Shown in pieces: positions 61,423-64,000 of a stretch of DNA of 64,000 nucleotides; position 1 is the stretch's first letter, and each line of letters begins with the position of its first letter. A program made the position numbers and the translations under genes. The DNA is from an uncultured Hungatella sp. (GTDB lineage: Bacteria > Bacillota > Clostridia > Lachnospirales > Lachnospiraceae), in NCBI GenBank assembly GCA_910585435.1, contig CAJUEJ010000026.1:1-64000 (forward strand). Direction: 5' to 3'. Below the pieces are notes generated by a model. The model was given only the letters and a program-made list of their open reading frames with translations, did not search any database and was not told where the DNA came from.

Positions 61423-62867
61423 CCTTCTGTCCTCCCTTCCCCAATCAGAATCTCAGAGCCCGGGCCGTTCTTGCAGATAGACTCCATAGGCCGTCCCAGC
61501 TCTCTTGCCAGAATTTCCATCGTCCTTGGCGTACAGAAGCCTGCCTGGCATCTTCCCATGCCCTGGCGCACTCTTCTCTTTACACCGTCCAGGGATGTGG
61601 CGCCCAGTGTCCTGCGGATGGCATCCACGATCTCACCTTCGCTGACATTCTCGCAGCGGCAGACGATAGTGCCGTAATCCGGCCGCTCTTTGATAAGCGC
61701 TGCTCTCTCCTCAAAGCTTAGCTTGCTTACCTGGGGAATTCCTTTTCTCTCGGATTTAAATCCGTCCTTCTTTCCTGCCCCCGCCTTTTTTGCGATTAAC
61801 TCTGCCAGGTAGACTCCGATAGCAGGTGCGCTGGAAAGTCCGGGAGACTCGATTCCTGCCGCATCGAAAAAGCCTTCTGCATCTTCTGCTTCCCCGATGA
61901 CAAAATCATCTCCTGTCTCATGGGCGCGAAGGCCGGAGAAGGATGTAATTACTTTATTATATGGGATATTCTTTACACTGATAGCTGTCTTCTGAATCAC
62001 ATCCGCCAGCTCCTGTGCGGTAGTCGCCGTATTTTCCTTGTCCTCCACATCCACGGCTGTTGGCCCAAGCAGCAGGTTTCCATGAACCGTGGGCGCAACC
62101 AGAACACCTTTGCCGTACTTTCCGGGAAGCTGGAAAATCGTATGGGAAACGTGATCCCCTGCCTCATGATCCAGAAGACAGTAATCTCCCTTTCTCGGTA
62201 TCAGCTGAAGCTTCCTGCCGCTGACCATATTGTGGAAAACATCTGCGTAAACCCCTGCGGCATTCACCACAAACCTGGCAGTGAATTCACCCTGATTTGT
62301 CTTTAACATGTATCCGCCTTCCACAGCAGATATATCCAAAACTTCCGTATTCAGCTTAAATTCCACACCATTGTCACAGGCGTTCTCCGCAAGGGCAATG
62401 GTTAAACCGAAGGGACATACGATTCCGCCGGTAGGTGCGTACAGAGCCGCTACCACCTGGTCAGACAGGTTCGGCTCCATGGCCCGCGCCTCTTCTCCGC
62501 TGATAATCTGAAGATCCGGTACCCCGTTGGCAACGCCCTTGTCATATAAGGCGTCCAACCCCGGACGATCCTCCTCTGCAAAGCAAAGCACCATGGAACC
62601 GTTCCTCTGGAATTCAAAATCCAACTCTTTTGATAAGGTTCCCATCATGGCGTTTCCCTGAACATTAAACTTTGCCTTCAGAGATCCTGGAACTGCGTCA
62701 TAGCCGGCATGAACGATGGCGCTGTTTGCCTTGGAGGTTCCGGAGCATACGTCTTCCGCCCGTTCCATCAGACAGCAGTTTAATTCATACCTGGACAGTT
62801 CCCTGGCAACGGCGCATCCAGTTACGCCGCCGCCAACCACCACTACATCATAATTTAGTCTGCTCAT
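61419..62867 (-). CDS. GlpA-like FAD-dependent glycerol-3-phosphate dehydrogenase with a BFD-type [2Fe-2S] domain
   Basis: A 482-residue flavoprotein of the DAO family that oxidises glycerol-3-phosphate to DHAP in anaerobes. The FAD motif is VVVVGGGVTGCAVARELS, and the C-terminal half has PAIGVYLAELIAKK. The last 90 residues are a BFD-like [2Fe-2S] domain with CRCENVSEGEI and GRCQAGFC (C-x-C and C-x4-C). It opens a three-gene operon with the GlpB-like protein and DUF1667. The start follows GGGGAATAGGAGAGGATT. No glpK or glpF is in view. Confidence 0.88.
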   Translation of the reverse strand: MSRLNYDVVVVGGGVTGCAVARELSRYELNCCLMERAEDVCSGTSKANSAIVHAGYDAVPGSLKAKFNVQGNAMMGTLSKELDFEFQRNGSMVLCFAEEDRPGLDALYDKGVANGVPDLQIISGEEARAMEPNLSDQVVAALYAPTGGIVCPFGLTIALAENACDNGVEFKLNTEVLDISAVEGGYMLKTNQGEFTARFVVNAAGVYADVFHNMVSGRKLQLIPRKGDYCLLDHEAGDHVSHTIFQLPGKYGKGVLVAPTVHGNLLLGPTAVDVEDKENTATTAQELADVIQKTAISVKNIPYNKVITSFSGLRAHETGDDFVIGEAEDAEGFFDAAGIESPGLSSAPAIGVYLAELIAKKAGAGKKDGFKSERKGIPQVSKLSFEERAALIKERPDYGTIVCRCENVSEGEIVDAIRRTLGATSLDGVKRRVRQGMGRCQAGFCTPRTMEILARELGRPMESICKNGPGSEILIGEGRTEG

Positions 62868-62891
62868 AATCCTCTCCTATTCCCCTTGGAT

Positions 62892-62947
62892 AAAAAAAGA
62901 GTAATGCAAACACAGGGGAAATCCCTTCCTCTGTCTTACCTTACTCT
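62892..62947 (-). promoter_or_regulatory. Leader terminator/antiterminator of the glp operon, probable GlpP target
   Basis: On the minus strand AGAGTAA (from 62947) pairs with TTACTCT (to 62898), enclosing a second stem (ACAG..GG with CCCCTGT), and is followed by seven T. This is an intrinsic terminator between promoter and start codon, the arrangement that GlpP overrides when glycerol-3-phosphate is present. Confidence 0.75.
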
Positions 62948-62985
62948 CTTATCACAAAGGTTTTTGTTATTCAACTGTCACTCTT

Positions 62986-63014
62986 ATGGTAACATTCCAG
63001 AGTTTAGATGTCAA
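62986..63014 (-). promoter_or_regulatory. Promoter of the glp operon
   Basis: Minus-strand TTGACA (63009-63014) is exact consensus; TACCAT (62986-62991) follows after 17 nt. The transcript would include the leader terminator at 62892-62947. Confidence 0.8.
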
Positions 63015-63032
63015 GAAAAAAACTACATTTTT

Positions 63033-63437
63033 TTAGCTTTTTCCCATAAAATCGCGGCCGCATTTCCGGCAGTGGATACTGATTTTTCCGTGGCCTCTGG
63101 GAATGCGCAGCTTCTGGCCGCAGTCCGGGCACTTAAAAATTTTGTATTTACGGAATTCTTCCATACGGGGCTTTAAGGTCTTTATGTTTTCCTGTGCCCG
63201 GAAACGAAGATTGAGAAATCCCTGGTTTTCTTTAAAGCGGGCCCCTGTGTTCTTCGAGAACATCCGTATATAGGACAGTAAAAGAAGCAAAAGCTCTGCC
63301 CAGATTAAAGGGCCGCTTCGGATGAAAAGATTGCATATTACCATGGCCAGGACAACTGTAAGTATAAACCGGTTCAGTTCATCTGTGCCGTATCGGCCTA
63401 CCATAAAACGGCGGAATTTGTCTTTCAGGTTATTCAA
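63033..63437 (-). CDS. Two-helix membrane protein with a C-terminal zinc ribbon
   Basis: A protein of about 134 residues. Two membrane helices (about 25-60: ILTVVLAMVICNLFI and IWAELLLLLLSYIRM) precede a cytosolic segment and a zinc ribbon (FKCPDCGQKLRIPRG ... IHCRKCGRDF, two Cys pairs). Similar short proteins occur in many clostridia without a known role. The start is uncertain: a TTG at 63437 has good spacing to AAGGAGGTG, while a GTG at 63449 overlaps that site. Confidence 0.75.
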   Translation of the reverse strand: MNNLKDKFRRFMVGRYGTDELNRFILTVVLAMVICNLFIRSGPLIWAELLLLLLSYIRMFSKNTGARFKENQGFLNLRFRAQENIKTLKPRMEEFRKYKIFKCPDCGQKLRIPRGHGKISIHCRKCGRDFMGKS

Positions 63438-63464
63438 TGCAGGAAACACCTCCTTTTCAGGTTC

Positions 63465-64000
63465 TTATGGATTTAATTTTAATATGGCTGTCTGTCCGGG
63501 CATATCTTTTGTAAGCGTCAGGGTATTCTCATCGTAATAAACCACGTCATCACACAGGCTTATATAGTCTTCCACAGGCGCCAGCACGTCAAAACCGAAG
63601 CCCTCCCCTCTGTAATGCATGGGGATCACGATTCTCGGATGTATTTCCTCCACTATTTTTTTCGCCTGTCCTGCGTCAATCGTATAGTATCCTCCTACGG
63701 GGATCATAAGGAGATCCAGATTTTTTAAGGCTTCCTTCTGCTCTGGCAAAAGCCCGCAGCCCAGATCCCCTGCATGGGCTATGCGGAAGCTTCCGTCATC
63801 CAGGATGTGAATGGTATTCTGGCCTCTTAAGGCACCCTGTCTGTCATCGTGGTAAGTGGAAATTGCCTGTATCCGGAAGGGGGAGGGGGCCGAATTTTTA
63901 ATATGGACCATTGCCCTAGCGTTGTGGTCGCCGTGTTCGTGGCTGCACAGTACCTGGCTGGCTTCCTGTATGGCCAGTTCCAGTCCTGGCACGTATCCAT
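63465..64000 (-). CDS. Metallo-beta-lactamase-fold hydrolase (UlaG-like), partial
   Basis: About 178 C-terminal codons are in the window; the start lies beyond the right edge. The metal-binding motif is CSHEHGDHNARAM (HxHxDH), followed by RIAHAGDLG, MIPVGGYYTIDAGQAKKI and VIPMHYRGEGFG. These are typical of the UlaG-like/MBL-fold hydrolases often annotated as Zn-dependent hydrolases. The substrate is unknown. It is on the same strand as, and 15 bases upstream of, the zinc-ribbon gene. Confidence 0.85.
   Translation of the reverse strand, partial: GYVPGLELAIQEASQVLCSHEHGDHNARAMVHIKNSAPSPFRIQAISTYHDDRQGALRGQNTIHILDDGSFRIAHAGDLGCGLLPEQKEALKNLDLLMIPVGGYYTIDAGQAKKIVEEIHPRIVIPMHYRGEGFGFDVLAPVEDYISLCDDVVYYDENTLTLTKDMPGQTAILKLNP

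Noticed and set aside
1..64000. tRNA, rRNA, transposase or phage genes
   Set aside because: None was recognised on either strand. The decayed region at 26.5-28.1 kb has rearrangement borders but no transposase or clear terminal inverted repeats.

Overview
The window looks like chromosome from a gut-dwelling anaerobic member of the Lachnospiraceae (Clostridia; the style of Enterocloster, Hungatella or [Clostridium] symbiosum). Reasons: Gram-positive ribosome binding sites, TTGACA/TATAAT promoters, roughly half GC, a GlpP antiterminator, a DarA c-di-AMP receptor, YesM/YesN signalling, paired MalF/MalG-type sugar permeases, a bile salt hydrolase very like the clostridial enzyme, and many oxygen-sensitive Fe-S/flavin enzymes. 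The species is an inference. I saw no rRNA, tRNA, CRISPR array, insertion sequence or prophage.

Layout. 1-3435: edge of an NfnA-like flavoprotein gene, then a moxR-DUF58-DUF4129 operon. 3465-10490: hemerythrin/response-regulator fusion behind a consensus promoter, orphan radical SAM maturase, DUF1703-type ATPase/nuclease, two GNAT acetyltransferases, EFR1 ferredoxin, ferritin. 10624-18822: AAA ATPase, rarA, remnant of a SocA-type antitoxin gene, aspartate kinase, HD hydrolase, gutted acyltransferase, DUF134/NifX-like fusion. 18937-22580: GH28 pectinase, UPF0175/DUF3368 toxin-antitoxin pair, GNAT, membrane-anchored amidase.

22651-37543 is the accessory core. It holds two sugar-import loci that are decaying. 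In the first (MalG, MalF, binding protein, GH32, LacI) the divergent GH32 and LacI genes have both lost their 5' ends at one junction. In the second (binding protein, MalF, MalG, YesN, YesM) the binding protein has lost its N-terminal half and the YesN regulator carries an in-frame TGA. Joined to the second locus's permeases is an apparently intact operon: signal-less ApbE, a cytosolic FMN-binding-domain protein with a flavinylation motif, a divergent PyrK-like [2Fe-2S] subunit and a PyrD-like enzyme. I consider this the best candidate for an undescribed system: a cytosolic flavinylated electron-transfer chain ending in a dihydroorotate-dehydrogenase-like reductase of unknown substrate.

37561-46537 is a second coherent unit on the minus strand: SWIM zinc finger, HEAT-like protein, MoxR-type ATPase, DUF5682 (TIKI/TraB/EreA-like) and VWA protein, a conserved but functionally unassigned ATPase/VWA system. 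A 43-codon gene remnant has been inserted before its last gene.

46636-64000 is mostly housekeeping: glgX-carB, darA, an SH3 lipoprotein with collagen-like repeats, a GHL10-type glycosidase, nth, bile salt hydrolase, esterase, glpP, tcdA, and an anaerobic glycerol-3-phosphate oxidation operon preceded by a promoter and an attenuator hairpin that GlpP would be expected to control. The right edge holds a zinc-ribbon membrane protein and a partial metallo-beta-lactamase-fold gene.
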